Shown: positions 27,556-39,900 of the stretch, piece by piece | Position numbering within the stretch: position 1 is the stretch's first letter | Layout: every line of letters begins with the position of its first letter | Assembly: GCA_008931825.1 (NCBI GenBank) | Contig: QXVZ01000597.1 | Coordinates: forward strand, 62,001-126,000 | Source of the DNA: Phallusia fumigata | Taxonomy: Eukaryota; Chordata; Ascidiacea; Phlebobranchia; Ascidiidae | Direction: 5' to 3' | Length of the DNA: 64,000 bases | Program-made: the position numbers and the translations under genes | The notes under the pieces: model-generated | Seen by the model: the letters and a program-made list of their open reading frames with translations, nothing else | Database searches by the model: none | What the model was told of the DNA's origin: nothing

Positions 27556-27774
27556 CTACACTGTTACACTCGCATTATACTGTGACCCATTTTCATTAGC
27601 ACCAGCGATGGCATAAGCTGTTGCTGAAGCGTTCCAAATAAAAGATGTCGCCTCTGCGTCCACTGTTTGGGACAGTATCTTTAACTCTCTTGCATGAACT
27701 GATTCACAAGCGTTGCATAAACACGGGATGATCCAATAACTGACGGTTGCTGAGGGGTTTGGAAAACTTCTGAA
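27556..27774 (-). pseudogene. Orphan exon-like frame resembling the end of a fibronectin III or Ig-like domain
   Basis: After an acceptor-like tttattcag, an open frame runs to a stop with FPNPSATVSYW near its start and TAYAIAGANENGSQYNASVTV-like residues at its end (YAIAGANENG, then NASVTV). This alternation and the 'A.N..G' turn before the last strand are typical of fibronectin III domains. No partner exon was found upstream on the same strand. It could be a relic, a missed terminal exon of a small gene, or chance. Confidence 0.3.
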
Positions 27775-29139
27775 TAAACTGTAGCAAATAGCAATTACCA
27801 CTTACACAGTCTGTTACACTTAAAAGTCACTAATTACTGCCTAAGGTTTCCTTGAAACTCACATGAGCGGATCAAAACATGTAAGCCAATGCGTTTTATC
27901 ATTGTAACCTTCTTCCGGCTCTAACTATGCGCCCGGAAGCCGTTACAACGCTCATTCACTTGTCGGGGGCTGGCCATTGAATAATGACAGTCACGAACTA
28001 TGACGTAACATGCAGCTACGTCATTCAGCACATGCGTCATCGGCCAAGTAAAATCCCCGTCGCGTAAAATGGGCGTTAGCATAATCTATCTTGTCTCATT
28101 GATTTTGCTCCTTACACGGCTTTGCATTCGATTTTATTTTTTCCACAAAAACAGTCAACTTGCATGTAACCTGTCTTATGGTCGGTTGTATTTATTCATA
28201 GGCGGTTGATTTTAGTATGGCGTAACACCCCACCTTGAAAAAGTAGACGAGATTACAAAAAACACAAAATCTGCCAATAATCGTTCTTTAGTAATCGTCA
28301 ATTTGCATATGCCTCTTATTGGAGGGACAGACTCTTAAGAACTATTTATAATTGGCCTTTTGCTACCTTGAGATAAACTTCTGTCGTAAAAGTTTAAGTT
28401 ACTGATAAAAGTTACTGATTTTGTACCAACATTTCACAGTGCACGAACTCTACATTACCATAGAAAGCTAGTCTTATGTCTGCTCTTATAGTCGTTTACA
28501 ATCGATGAAAAGAGCGAATGATATGGTTTGGAAAATAAAAAAAGAACACTTTATATCCAACTTACTCCGTTCCTGCACTGGTCAACATTATTGTGAATTA
28601 ACTAGATGGTGTCAGCTTTTAAGGGCTGTGTGCAGATGGCAACAGGATGAAGTTGACGCAAGCTCATTGTTTGTTGAGCTCAACAGCAACTGAGGTTTTT
28701 CGTCTTAATCCCAACGCACCTGTTGTATCGGTTTATTATTGCGACGGTTTCCTCTTGATCGAAACCGCACTCACCTGGTACATAATTGATTTACTGTGTA
28801 CCAGATTTTATGTCCCACAATTTTGCGCTCAAAGCACTTAAACATTTGAAAAATGTTTTTCTGTTTTATTGCGACGCTTGTTTTATTACGGATGATATTT
28901 TCACGAAATATGAATCGAATCGTGCCGCACAAAACATTTCAATAAAAACCTATAAAACGGGTATAAAGCGCCCCTTTTTCTCACAGCGATGACAAAGATG
29001 TTTTCTCCGTGAAAAGCCCTATAAGCTGTGTCGAAGAAGTTATGCTGAACAGCGATATCGAAATACTCGAATATTCACCACAACACTCCAAGTCTCCGAC
29101 AGGTGTTTTACTGAATCAGACCTGAACTATCTAGCATTT

Positions 29140-29180
29140 CTGCAACGGGATTCGAACCCACGACAGCAGTCTAGAAAAGA
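29140..29180 (-). repeat. tRNA-like fragment with B box
   Basis: Minus strand reads GTCGTGGGTTCGAATCCCGT, a good B box within a partial T-arm. No A box or acceptor stem was found. Probably a SINE or tRNA relic. Confidence 0.35.
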
Positions 29181-29189
29181 CACACATAT

Positions 29190-29520
29190 TCTTTTGGCGT
29201 TATTCGGCGGTATGAGTGTTGTGTCGTTTTTTAGGCTGTTAAACTGTTTTAGGTGTAGCGTTTCAAATTTGAATTTAGTAATGCTACATGGCCTAAAATA
29301 ATGTAGAAAAGCTTGTTTCTACTATGTTTAAAGCATTTGACTTATCAGACATCGCTTTTGTTGTATAGCCAGGATCTGCACGCAGTGCTATGAAAATTTT
29401 AGTGTAGATGTGTTTGTATTTCAGCAGATTTAAACTCAACCAAGACAATTGCAATGAACATTTATTTGCACACAGATCAATGTGAACGTAAGCAAAAATG
29501 TACAAAAATGAACAGAGGAT
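29190..29520. repeat. Segmental duplication, copy 1 (partner at 31500-31830)
   Basis: Shared blocks appear in order: ggcggt.t.agtgttgtgt, gcgtttgacttatca-type sequence, tttgtatttc.gcag.ttt and cacagatca.cgtgacc-type sequence. Together with the FRL 3' exon relic just right of it, this looks like the 3' flank of an FRL gene copied next to the CAP relic. Confidence 0.65.
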
Positions 29521-29599
29521 AACATGTGAAAATGCGTGTGTATGTGTTTCACGTGAAAACACATCCTTTGTGGGGCCAAGGCGATCTTTGCACAATAAC

Positions 29600-29711
29600 A
29601 TCAACCTGCTAACTGGCAGTTTGGTTTTATCGGTGATATACCCCTCATCGGATGTTTCGGGTCCGCTGTTCTTGTCGCAGTTGCACGTTTGGTTGGGGTC
29701 AACACAAGTTC
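29600..29711 (-). pseudogene. Relic of an FRL 3'-terminal exon
   Basis: Acceptor gtttcag is followed by GTCVDPNQTCNCDKNSG, then DEGYITDKTKLPVSRLM, matching the last exon of FRL-A, B and C. Homology stops right after SRLM, so the FGDAG...LGKLEC end is missing and the frame runs into unrelated sequence. No other FRL exon is nearby. It lies about 70 bases downstream (in the sense direction) of the broken CAP copy, in the same orientation. Confidence 0.8.
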
Positions 29712-29780
29712 CTGAAACAGTTTAATCTGTTTTTCAGAGCAGCGATGTAAGAATACAACATAACACTGCATTACGAGTAC

Positions 29781-30969
29781 CTGAGTGTAGCGTTTGCACC
29801 CGAATTTTGAGCTGGTGCAACTGTTGGTTTGGTAGTCGTAATATTTTTCTTATTGCGGAGTGGATATTGATCGTTGTACGTTATGCCCTCGGACACGAAC
29901 ATGTTTTCTTCAAGAGAACCAAATGCCGGCAACCGTTTCTAAAACGAGGCAAACTATCATTTTTTTATTCAATACTTGATCAAAACCAATTCTGACCACC
30001 TTACCTTTAAAACAACATAGTATACGAAATCAAAGACTGAATCGTAAAAAGCTAGAGGAAAAAAAAGTTTTATGTGGGAGCAGAAATCATTAACCCAATA
30101 TTAATCAAACTGTATTGGGCGACCCACAGTTGTTGCCGGCGGTGTTACAGTTAGTGCGACATAAAGACCTAATTAATTATGTAGGAAGTTAAATTGCCAC
30201 AATACCTATCAACAAATGGAATAAATGTAGACAAAGGCGATCAAAAAATTGTGGTGGACAATACGACGAAAAGAATGTTTTAATGAGTTATTTATTTGTA
30301 GCCGCCTTTACCCTGTACTGGCCAAATGAGCAGTTCATTGCTGAGACGACGACTAACGTTTCCAATTCGTCATCCCACGTGATTTTTCTCATATCAGCTG
30401 GTGAAGGGTTTGCCGAGCTTCGCGCTAAGTTGTGAGCGTTCACTATCGAAGTCTTCACCGAATCTGGCAACGGTTAAGCACTAAATGAGTTGAATTACGT
30501 TTATTTCACATGGTGAAAGGAAACCGTAGCGACACAGTTTCTTCTATACTGCCACTCGTTTTTTTAGGGTAAACCAGAACTTAAATTGAATTTGCTTAAA
30601 ACTACGATTCGTTGTGTCTTTATTGATGGTTCAATATAAGATTGAAAATTTGTTTCACATACTTGGTATCGGAAATGAAGTAATTGAACGGCTTCCCGGT
30701 GCTTTATGCCCTCGATAAGGTACTTGGACCGCCCACCTAATAAACAAAAATACTTCAACCGTAAATACACAAATTACAGATTGTTTTGATATTATTTTAC
30801 ACGTTTCTCAGTCAAGGATAAATTGTTAACAAATCTGGTTTACATGAAGCAACAGCGAGATCATATCTCACCTAACGACTTGTGGCGTTGTGATTTCTAT
30901 GTGAGTCACAGCAAGCAAGAGGAAATGGAAGAGTAAGTTGAATGTAATTTTTTGGGATCAAATTTCATG
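29781..30969 (-). pseudogene. Broken fourth copy of the CAP-TSR gene (leader and two CAP exons only)
   Basis: Leader at 30872-30969: the ATG frame (MKFDPKKLHS) shifts by one base before the hydrophobic core (FNLLFHFLLLAV, EITTPQVVR), so the signal peptide is out of frame with its ATG. Exon 30663-30736 codes WAVQVPYRGHKAPGSRSI, like WSIEAP in CT1. CAP exon 30312-30463 is nearly identical to the CT1 exon (IVNAHNLARSSAN, DMRKITWDDELETL). CAP exon 29781-29938 starts well (LEENMFVSEGITYNDQY), then loses a few residues and the frame; KYYDYQTNSC and CKRYTQ are readable only in another frame. No third CAP exon, hinge or TSR follows. This is a host-gene relic, fairly young judging by the intact CAP exon and splice sites. 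Confidence 0.8.
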
Positions 30970-31289
30970 TTAGTCAGAAAGTTTTAGCTTTTGCTTCGGA
31001 AAAATAAAATTCCCCAAATTTGCTACGTAACAAAAAAAACTGGTCATTGTAGTTGTACTTTCTTCATCATACTGATTTTTTTTAATTTTTTTGCAGATAA
31101 ATTTTCTAAATTGTCTCATTCACCCACTATTTTGTTTTGTTAATCAAGACATACGGCACGTAGATCATTTTCAAACAACCGTTTATCTCGACCAGGATAT
31201 CATTTTTATCTTTCTTTTAACTTCTTGCGTCTAAATTAGTCTGAATACCTCTCAGTGTGCCGTATCTTTACGTCCAGCGCCTAAAAGTC

Positions 31290-32200
31290 TGATGTCACAC
31301 AGCTTTCTGTCAGTTACTCGGAAAATTGTCAGCAAAACCAGGTTTACTTAAGTTCGGGGAAGTCATGCTTTCCGTCTGAGACATTTCAATGACTTTTTGT
31401 TCGTCAATTTGACCTTTGCAACTTTTTGGTTGCAAGAACGCTGCCCAATTCCACCACTACCATGTTTTGTGGAATTGCAACAAACGTGTCGATTGGATTC
31501 TTAGAACACACAAGTTGACGTCATTTGGCGGTGTAAGTGTTGTGTTGTTTTCTGGCTGTCAGACTGCTACATTGATTTCGTTGAAGATTTTGATTTGGAA
31601 AATGTTGCGCAGCTCATAATAATTATATTTACTTAACAGCGTTTGACTTATCACGCATCGCTTTGATATTATTTTATAGCCATGGATTTGCACGAAGGGT
31701 GAAGTAAATTCTAATGCAGATATGTTTGTATTTCGGCAGGTTTACACTCAACAAACATAATTGCAACAAGCTTTTCGTCCTACACAGATCAGCGTGACCG
31801 TAATGGCTTATGTACAAACACGAACATCCTAAAATGCGTTGATATGTTTGTTATTCAAGTTTTTAAAAAACGTAGATGATTTTCATGAAAAATTCTTTTC
31901 GACCGTCTCATTTCAGTTTTCCCAATTGCATTTAAAAACTTTTTGCATTTGTTGTACCTTTTACCTTCTTCTTATCGCATCTTTCTGTCTAGCGCAAGGG
32001 AGTGTCAAAGAGCTATCAATATTGCTTGGCTATTTGTCAGCAAGATCGGGTTCACTTAAGTTCACCTAAGGCAGTCATGCTTTCTGTCTGTGACCTTTGA
32101 CAATTAATTTGACCTTCTTTTAGGCTGCAGATACTGCAAAATTCCACCATAACTATGCCGAGTCTCAACAAAAAACAACCAATTAGATACTCAGTGGCGT
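31290..32200. repeat. Tandem duplication with about 700-base period, and copy 2 of the 29190 segment
   Basis: Blocks at 31300-31510 recur at about 31990-32200: gtcagcaa.a.c.ggtt.actta, gtcatgcttt.cgtctg, aattccaccactacca-type sequence. Within it, 31500-31830 is the partner of 29190-29520. No coding sequence is recognised. This is the downstream flank of FRL-A. Confidence 0.55.
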
Positions 32201-32653
32201 GTATATACGATTAATATAATGGATACAACGAATAATAATCTAACACAGGTGGTTGTTCTCATCCAATCATCGTTCCGTTTGTAATCACGTGATCTTTACG
32301 CTAAAAAACAAACAAAATATTTGTCTAGCATGCTTTGCCTCCTAAGTAATTGGTGAAACGGGATCACCTCTTTTATAGCATCAACAGAGTTAGCTACTTT
32401 TAAACCGCTTTCTTGCCTATTTTATACAATCCCGTTTCTCAGACAGTGAGTCGTAACGCAGTTTGGATGAGGATGCAAAATATGATGGATGTGTCAACTA
32501 GATTTGCGTAGAACCAACGCTAACGAAATAATAGGATGTTGAATCTTGGCCAGAACACATCTGGGTCCCGTGAAACAATGTTCAGAGACCCTTGCATCCT
32601 AAAGTAAGCAATGCAATTTCCTTACAATTCCTATGTATGTGACCGGCTTGTAT

Positions 32654-35364
32654 TTAAATATCCAACCCACCATTGCCGGTGCATTCAAGTTTTCCAAGTG
32701 TGTGCCATCCGGCCTCCCCAGCACCACCTGCATCTCCAAACATCAACCTGCTAACTGGCAGTTTGGTTTTATCGGTGATATAGCCCTCATCGGATGTTTC
32801 TGGTCCGCTGTTCTTGTCGCAGTTGCACGTTTGGCTGGCGTCAACGCAAGTTCCTGCAACAGTCGTATCAACAACACTTTTTTTGGGCGAGTAGTTCGTT
32901 GGTTTGAATCTGCGTGGGTTTCTTAAACCAGAGCTTCCCAAGCTGCCCTAACGCGAAACGATTTTTTCGCGTCAGGAGTAGGCTACACCAATTTTCCACA
33001 AAGTGTTGCGCAAGTAAAACTATCATTTGATATTGCTTTATGTTTTTACTTTTTAGAAAACGGTATGCTTTGAACTGCTATTTTCCTTCAAACGTTAAAG
33101 GTCGCAGAACAATTTTAGAAATGGAAAGGGGTCACAGACCGAAAAGTTTGGAAAGCCCTGTCCTAAACAATTTTCGCTAGTAAGCCTTACAAATGAAATC
33201 GGTTTACCTGTATCTCCGCAAGCGCAATAGTAATTTTTTTCAGAAGTTGATCCTCCCCAATACTTCATGACGACACCATCACGTGACACCCACGATCCGT
33301 ACGGATTTCCGTTGTAGAGTAACACGCTTCCAATACAGCGATACTGAAAATCAAATTCGTTACTTTCGTGCTAGACTGGCAAAAAAAAATATTTCAATAC
33401 ACCTTTGCCTGTTCAACCTAGCACCACCAGCATTAACTGAGACATCTTGACACGGGATTTTACATAGCGGCCCACCTTGATGAATTGTTTGCACTCAGAC
33501 GAGGCGTCGATCAGCGCTACAATCTGGTTCATGTTTGCGTTGTAAGTGACGTCACGCTTGTAGCAAAGCGCTGCATCACACGTGACCTCCACTTCGTCAA
33601 GAGTGTCGTGGCTGACTTTGGTGATCGCTATAAACAACGGAGAAAGGTTAATGATCTTTAACGTCTGGTTGTGATAATTTCTGTCTGGAATGAATCCATT
33701 TGAAAGAGGTCCTTTCAATTAACAACCAGTTGCACCGGTTAGTATAAGATTAAGAAATCAAATCTTGCTGCATCGTGGATACCCAACTGCATGGACATTT
33801 TTAATCTCTTTCTCTATGAGCTCTGTGTTGTATATTGCACATTGAGTATTATTTACCCTGAGAAAGGACGTAGAAACGTCGGTACGAAAAACTACATTTT
33901 CCTGAAGAGTTATCGTAAGTTTATTCAATGCCTGGCAGCAACAACTTTATACAAGTCTTTTTTGTGAGGCTGTAATTCCTCTAAAATCTTTAGTGCAAAG
34001 TGCAACACTTGTACAATCCAAACTTTCGTCATCTCTCACCCAAAACTCCCTGATCGTTGTGATTACATTTTGGATCACTTACGTGGATCAACAGTAAAGT
34101 CGCAAATGACGTAGAATGGCTGAACAAGGTCAGGCTTTGGTGAAATGAGATAAGTTCCAGAGTGACCAGGACTGATATCTTCACACGTTCTCGGGATGTC
34201 TACAAACATATAGTGGATTTTCCTACTAAACGTTTGACACAAAAATTGCAAATTTTCTACGGATTTTTTGCACTTACAAAGGCACGTTTTGTAAAATTAC
34301 ACTTTTTTCGATGTTATCTAAACGGACAAACTTACCTATTTTGCATAAATCTGCTTTTCCACAAGCAACACACTTGTGTCTTTGTTCCTCATAACATTGA
34401 CATCCGCCGTGGTTACAGCACGCGCAGTCTGTGCGGGTACGGTCAAAGTAACATTGGCACCCCGACAATGTTTTTGTCCACTTGAGTTTAACTGAAGGAA
34501 AATAATAAAAGTTTGGATTATTACTGCAGGCCTGAATTTGAAAAAACGTATGTTTTTCCATCGTTTCGGAGTTTTCTAAAAATACTTCTGACTTTTACCA
34601 CTACAACAGACAGACTGAAATGAAATACAAAACAAAACAAGTCACCTGCGTATAACCAGGCTTTTCAAAGTTGCAAGTGAGTACGAGTGCAACTATTCTG
34701 TTTTGATTTTTAATGTCACTGAATCACAACGATGCAAATAAAAGTGTCTCGTATTAAAATATACTTTATGGCAGTGGAGGGCAAGAATATTTCCTACTAA
34801 TGCGCGATCAATATAATAAAGTCACAAGAGCAACTTTTTAAAGGTAAAAAATACGTGTGGCGAACCCAAGATGCAGCTAAATTTAATGGATATTATACTC
34901 TTTTAAAGAATATTGCTAAAAAAGTGTTATTCTCTAAACTCTGGTGAAGCCGACACAATCGGCCAGTTTGCCTCGCTTGTTTTCTAGTGAATTACATGGT
35001 ATTGCGTACAGAACAAGGCAAAGTCGGGTCTTTAAACGTAGTTTTTTGTCGGAACTTTTAAGGAAATCACTTTTTAGTAAAAAAAAAATTGAAAAAGGTA
35101 TTTAAACTTGTATACCTGCCACTTGTGTTAAAGCTGCCACTTCGCTCGTCAGTTTGTCTAAAGCTTTTCCTCCGGGTCCGTAGTTGTTAGTGACTGAGTA
35201 TCTCGCGCAACTTAATACGAATACATAAAAAAGCGAATGGTCAAAAAAGTGGTAATCTATAAAAATCATTTCCGACCTTACCTATCCTCCTGTGGCGTCA
35301 CGATTTCTATGTTGAATGCGGTGAGGAAACACAAGGCAACGAGCAAGCTCGGTCCACGATGCAT
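32654..35364 (-). CDS. FRL-A: secreted protein with Cys-rich module and CNTNAP-type fibrinogen-related domain, collagen part lost
   Basis: Exons in reading order: 35282-35364 leader (MHRGPSLLVALCFLTAF, then NIEIVTPQEDR); about 35118-35210 (CARYSVTNNYGPGGKALDK and a short helix); about 34335-34493 Cys-rich module (SGCQCYFDRTRTDCACC, GGCQCYEEQRHKCVACG); about 34081-34200 (RTCEDISPGHSGTYLISP, PFYVICDF); about 33470-33628 (ITKVSHDTLDEVEV, NMNQIVALIDASSEC); about 33208-33345 (WVSRDGVVMKYWGG, YYCACGD); 32654-32853 (CNCDKNSG, KTKLPVSRLMFGDAG, LGKLECTG, stop). The YWGG, CNCD and LPVS motifs in this order are those of the fibrinogen-related region of contactin-associated proteins. Unlike its two neighbours it lacks Gly-X-Y triplets. 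All cysteines of the module and reading phases look intact, so it may be functional. Binding partner unknown. Confidence 0.78.
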
Positions 35365-36978
35365 GGCGATGTTTTTATTTCGTCACAGAGAATCAGACAA
35401 ACAGATCCGTTAGTGGGCGCTAATGCCTAATTTTACCACAATACACAAAATGTTTTAGTTTTTTTATGTTTGTTAGCAGGAATCAGCTTGAACTAGTTGC
35501 TTTCTATTTCCAGCTTCAGACTGCCTGCTTAATTTTTAATTTGCAAAAACTAGTTTTTTTGTTTTTTTTTGAGGTTTGAAACTTTACAACTCGGTGGCAA
35601 CGAATTCCTTCGCAACGCAACAGTATGACTTCTTGTAAAGCGATGGTCGTGATTTGCACCTGATTGCAAACAAGCTGACACCTTAAAACAAGGGGCGTCA
35701 ACCCTTACCTAACCAGTCAGCCAAAACCAAGATCGGCAAGTTGTCAACTTTCTTGTTTCCTACTCTCCGGTTTATGTGTCGCTAAAATGATCAATAGTAC
35801 TTGGAATTTTCTCTCACGACAAAACGCAATGTTGTGACCACCTCAGTTGATGAAAGTTACAGATTTCCTCAGTGGCAACTTGATCAGATTGACCTGGCAC
35901 TGATACGACAACAACTTACACATCGAATGTTTACTCCGGTGTCAGGCCTGATCTGCAGCGTTTTTATCTTTCTGCAAACCCGCTAATGAGACATGGAGCT
36001 GTCAGCCGTTTCTCCCTGCGGTCCGGAAGCAAACATAATTCGTCAAATGCCTAATGCCGATTTTTACTTCATCGGAATCTTTCAAACGTTATTTTTCGTG
36101 ACGCTTTTTGTCTGCAGATTTCAGTAAGAACTGATTCGTGCTCAGATATCGTTTTCACCAATGCAGTGTGTTTCGCAGCGTTTCGTCTCGGCACTTTGCA
36201 ATGCAGGCATTTGCAAAAGCGTTTTTTCCGCCTGATTAAGAAGTGTCACGTGTGTCATAATATCGGTGCTAGATACTGAACTTTGAATGTTTTAAAAATG
36301 ATTTGCACCTCGACTGGCCAAATACACTTTTTCCGATTGTCGACCGTCGAATTAAGCTATTTTATCCATTTTTTTTTGTTTTTTGCGTATACTAAGATTC
36401 CGAGCTTTCTGTCCAAACACACGCGATATCAGAAATATACGCCCAAATGCTTCAACTTAATCAACTTTTCAGTAAGAGAGTCAATATGTATCAAGAGGAT
36501 AATTGGTTTAAGCAGGTTTTTTTTATCTATTTTTTACTCTGACACTTACAACCGATTCCTTCTGTCATTGACTTGGTCCTGTTGCCAACTAAACACCTCA
36601 AAGGTTCTTTCGAATTAATAAAAACCAATACCTGAGTTTGACAGAAAACCTTCGTTAAAATATTTATTGCGAAAAAAATTAAATGCTTTGGTGTATTGGC
36701 GTTTTTTAATGTTTTTGAATAACTTTTTATAAAACAGAGGAACGCCGGTTGCAATTCGGGTTAAACTACAGTAAATTGCGGGTAAACCTGTTATCAATTC
36801 TTTATGCAATTTAAAGTGTTAACAAGAAACTAACAATGTGATCTGGGTATAATAGCAAGCTATACCGCATGGGAATTTTCTGTACAGTTGTGCTCCTGCT
36901 CCAAGCAGGAGTTGATGTCACGTGGTCTTCAAGCTGAAAAGCAACGACAGCTTTTAAATTTGCAATTTTTATTATTAA
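35365..36978. other. Spacer between FRL-A and FRL-B
   Basis: About 1.6 kb with the FRL-A promoter and the FRL-B 3' flank. The part from about 36560 to 36978 recurs at 41090-41460 downstream of FRL-C (tgtgctcctgctccaagcag and flanks), showing that the duplicated unit includes 3' flanking DNA. No other gene was recognised. Confidence 0.5.
36968..36973 (-). terminator. Poly(A) signal of FRL-B, five bases after the stop
   Basis: AATAAA on the minus strand begins five bases after the TGA at 36981-36979. The same arrangement is present in FRL-C (41455-41450). Confidence 0.5.
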
Positions 36979-39900
36979 TCATCCAACCGACCTACCTGTG
37001 CCCATGCATTCAAGTTTTCCAAGTGTGTGCCATCCGGCCTCCCCATCATCACCTGCATCTCCAAACATCAACCTGCTAACTGGCAGTTTGGTTTTATCGG
37101 TGATATACCCCTTATCGGATGTTTCTGGTGGGTTGTTTCTGTCGCAGTTGCACTTTTGGCTGGCGTCAACGCATGTCCCTATAACATAGCATTGTGTCAT
37201 TAAGTATTTCTGCTGCACTGTTTTGTGAAAAAATTCGACCTAGGAATTTCACTTAAGCTCGTTTATACAAATGCTTGAGTAGATATTATCTGAAGCAGTA
37301 TGTTAAGTTGGGCAAAGTAGATTGCCTACCACAAGCTACTTTGTATGCGAAAAGATGCAGCAGCACGCAAAGGCTTCTTTAACTTCGCCTTCAACGCTAT
37401 GTAACCCAAGTGCATTATGCGCCAACGTAAGACAAACGAAAGATTTGGGGTTCGAATTTTATCGTCGGATAGTCTTCACTCGTTTACGTCATAATCTTTG
37501 TCGACCGGCTATTGTTAGTTTAGACTTACAGCAAAATCGATTTTACCTGTCTCTCCACAAGCACAATAGAAATATTTTGTGGCCCCTCCCCAATACCTCA
37601 TGACGTCACCATCACGTGACACCCACGCAGCGTTTTGGTTACCATTGTAGTGCAATGCGCTTCCAATACAGCGATACTGCAAATACATTGTATAATGGTC
37701 TTAGGCTTTTAGTTGGCTTGACACCTCAACTGATCACTCTGTTAGCAAAACTATTGCCAAGCTGTCAGCTTCATTGCGGTTTCGGTGTCTTGTTGTTTTC
37801 GGTTTTTGAGGAAAGTAAAATAATTTGAGACCACCTGTACGGCGAAACTAGGTTCAAGCAATGTCGCTCTAACAAACACAAGAAAACATAAATGACCAAC
37901 TCGTGATGCTGACGATATATTAACCACTAGGTGGTCTTGCTTATATTTTAAACAACTAACATCAGTATAAATATTTGATACACAACACACCTTGATAAAT
38001 TGTTTGCACTCAGATGAGGCGTCGATCAGCGCTACAATCTGGTTCATGTTTGCGTTGTAAGTGACGTCACGTTTATAGCATTTCTGTGCTTCACATGTGA
38101 CCTCCATTTCGTTAAGAGTGTCGTGGCTGACTTTGGTGATGGCTGGACACGTTAAAACGTGTGTTTACAATGAAGTCAAATCTTTTTTTGTTTACTCACG
38201 TTGATCTCCACTGAAGCCACAAAAGACGTAGAACGGCTGAACAAGGTCGGGCTTTGGTGAAATGAGGTAAGTTCCAGAGTGACCAGGACTGATATCTTCA
38301 CACGTTCTCGGGACGATGGATTCTTCAAGAAAAGACAAAACCTAAAGACTAAAACTATGTAATTTTTTTATGCAGGCAAAGCAAGATTACCAATTTCGCA
38401 TAAGCTTCCAACCCCACAAGCGACACACTTGTGTTTTTGAGCCTCGTAACATTGACATCCTCCCTGGTCACAGCACGCGCAGTCTGTGCGGGTTCGGTTA
38501 AAGTAGCAAGCACAACCCGAACTTGTTCTTGTCCATTTGTTCGTAACTGAGTCAAGGTAATTTTTGTACAGTATGGAATGGGTTATCAACTAATACCTTC
38601 AACTGTTACTTTACCTGAAAATCGATTCAATGCTTCGACCTGATGACGTAACTTCTGCAGCTCGGTGACGTCACAATCTTGACCTGGTTGCCCGGGGTTA
38701 CCCTGTTCGCCCTAAAACAGACATTGCACACACTTGCATGCCGGTCGCATCCATGTATACAAAAATCATCGTGTGATTAAGCCAGTGTTTCATACCGGAA
38801 CGGAACGGAACGAAATACCGGAACGAAATAAATAAATTTTGGTCCAATTACCGGAACGAAATAACGAAATAAAAAAAATCAAAATACCGGAACGGAACGA
38901 AATACCGCTATTTTTTATTCCGGTATTTCGGTCTTGACATATAACCCGGAAGAGTTGCTTGGAATTTTGTTTGATACCTAACAATATATGCTCCGATAAT
39001 GTTTGTTTGAGGTCATCTGTTTGATCATTGATAACCACCAAACAACAACCTTTTCGTGTTGCAACTTGCTTACGTTGTTCGGTTGAGAGCTTGTTTACAC
39101 TACAGTTAATTAGATTTGACAAGAAACACAGACCGAAATACCGAAAAAATACCGTTATATTTTTGTTTCGGTCAGACCGGAACGAAACAAAAATATCGGT
39201 ACCGGAACGAAATACCGAAATAAATAAATTGCCCAGACCAAATAACGTTATTTCTTTTCGTTCCGTTCCGGTATGAAACACTGAATTAAGCTATACGTAA
39301 CAGAATCTACCTTGACGCCAACGCCTTGTGGTCCTGCTGGTCCAGCTGGTCCAGCTTTTCCTGGCCTTCCCGTTTCGCCTCTAACTGGGCCTCCAGTTGT
39401 GTTTGAAGACAAGTTATTGGTGGTCGGCCCGTCTGCTCCGTAAATGTGGTTGATCGTGTAACTTGCGCAGTCCTTTTCATTTCTGGGTAAAACGAAGAAA
39501 TATTTGAAGCAAAGTAAAACAATTTTGGCCGGTTTACGGCGTTTATGATGTAGTTTTTAGTTGTGACACATCTATGGTGACGAACAACACGGCGGCGCAC
39601 TAAATCTTCAATATTTATTAATTAATGTCATGCCCTCCTGGTGAGTGAATTTTTACCCGCTTTGCTCAGTCAAGTTTGACAGTTTTTGATGTCGTTCGAA
39701 ATTGATGTGCAGAAAAATTCTGCGGTACCCCTAACGTTTGCATTTATAAAAGTCTTAGAGTTGTTTTCGATATTTCCAGTGACATCCTCAATAAACTGTT
39801 ATATCTAAACATTTAGATTGTATCGTGCTGTTTTTTGATCCAAAACTAACCAATCACTATTGTCTGTTTGCTATCTCTGTTCTCTGGAATATTTATATTC

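Larger units (their letters stand above)
27168..29189. other. Intergenic region upstream of CT1, with one exon-like frame
   Basis: About 2 kb holding the CT1 promoter area. Apart from the exon-like frame at 27556-27774 and a B-box fragment near 29150, no gene or clear repeat was recognised. Several short plus-strand frames (28505-28992) have no recognisable product. Confidence 0.4.

Noticed and set aside
38790-39281. A 163-codon frame across the hAT MITE
   Set aside because: It consists of translated terminal inverted repeats (SFRSG-type units) around a short middle with no transposase motif.
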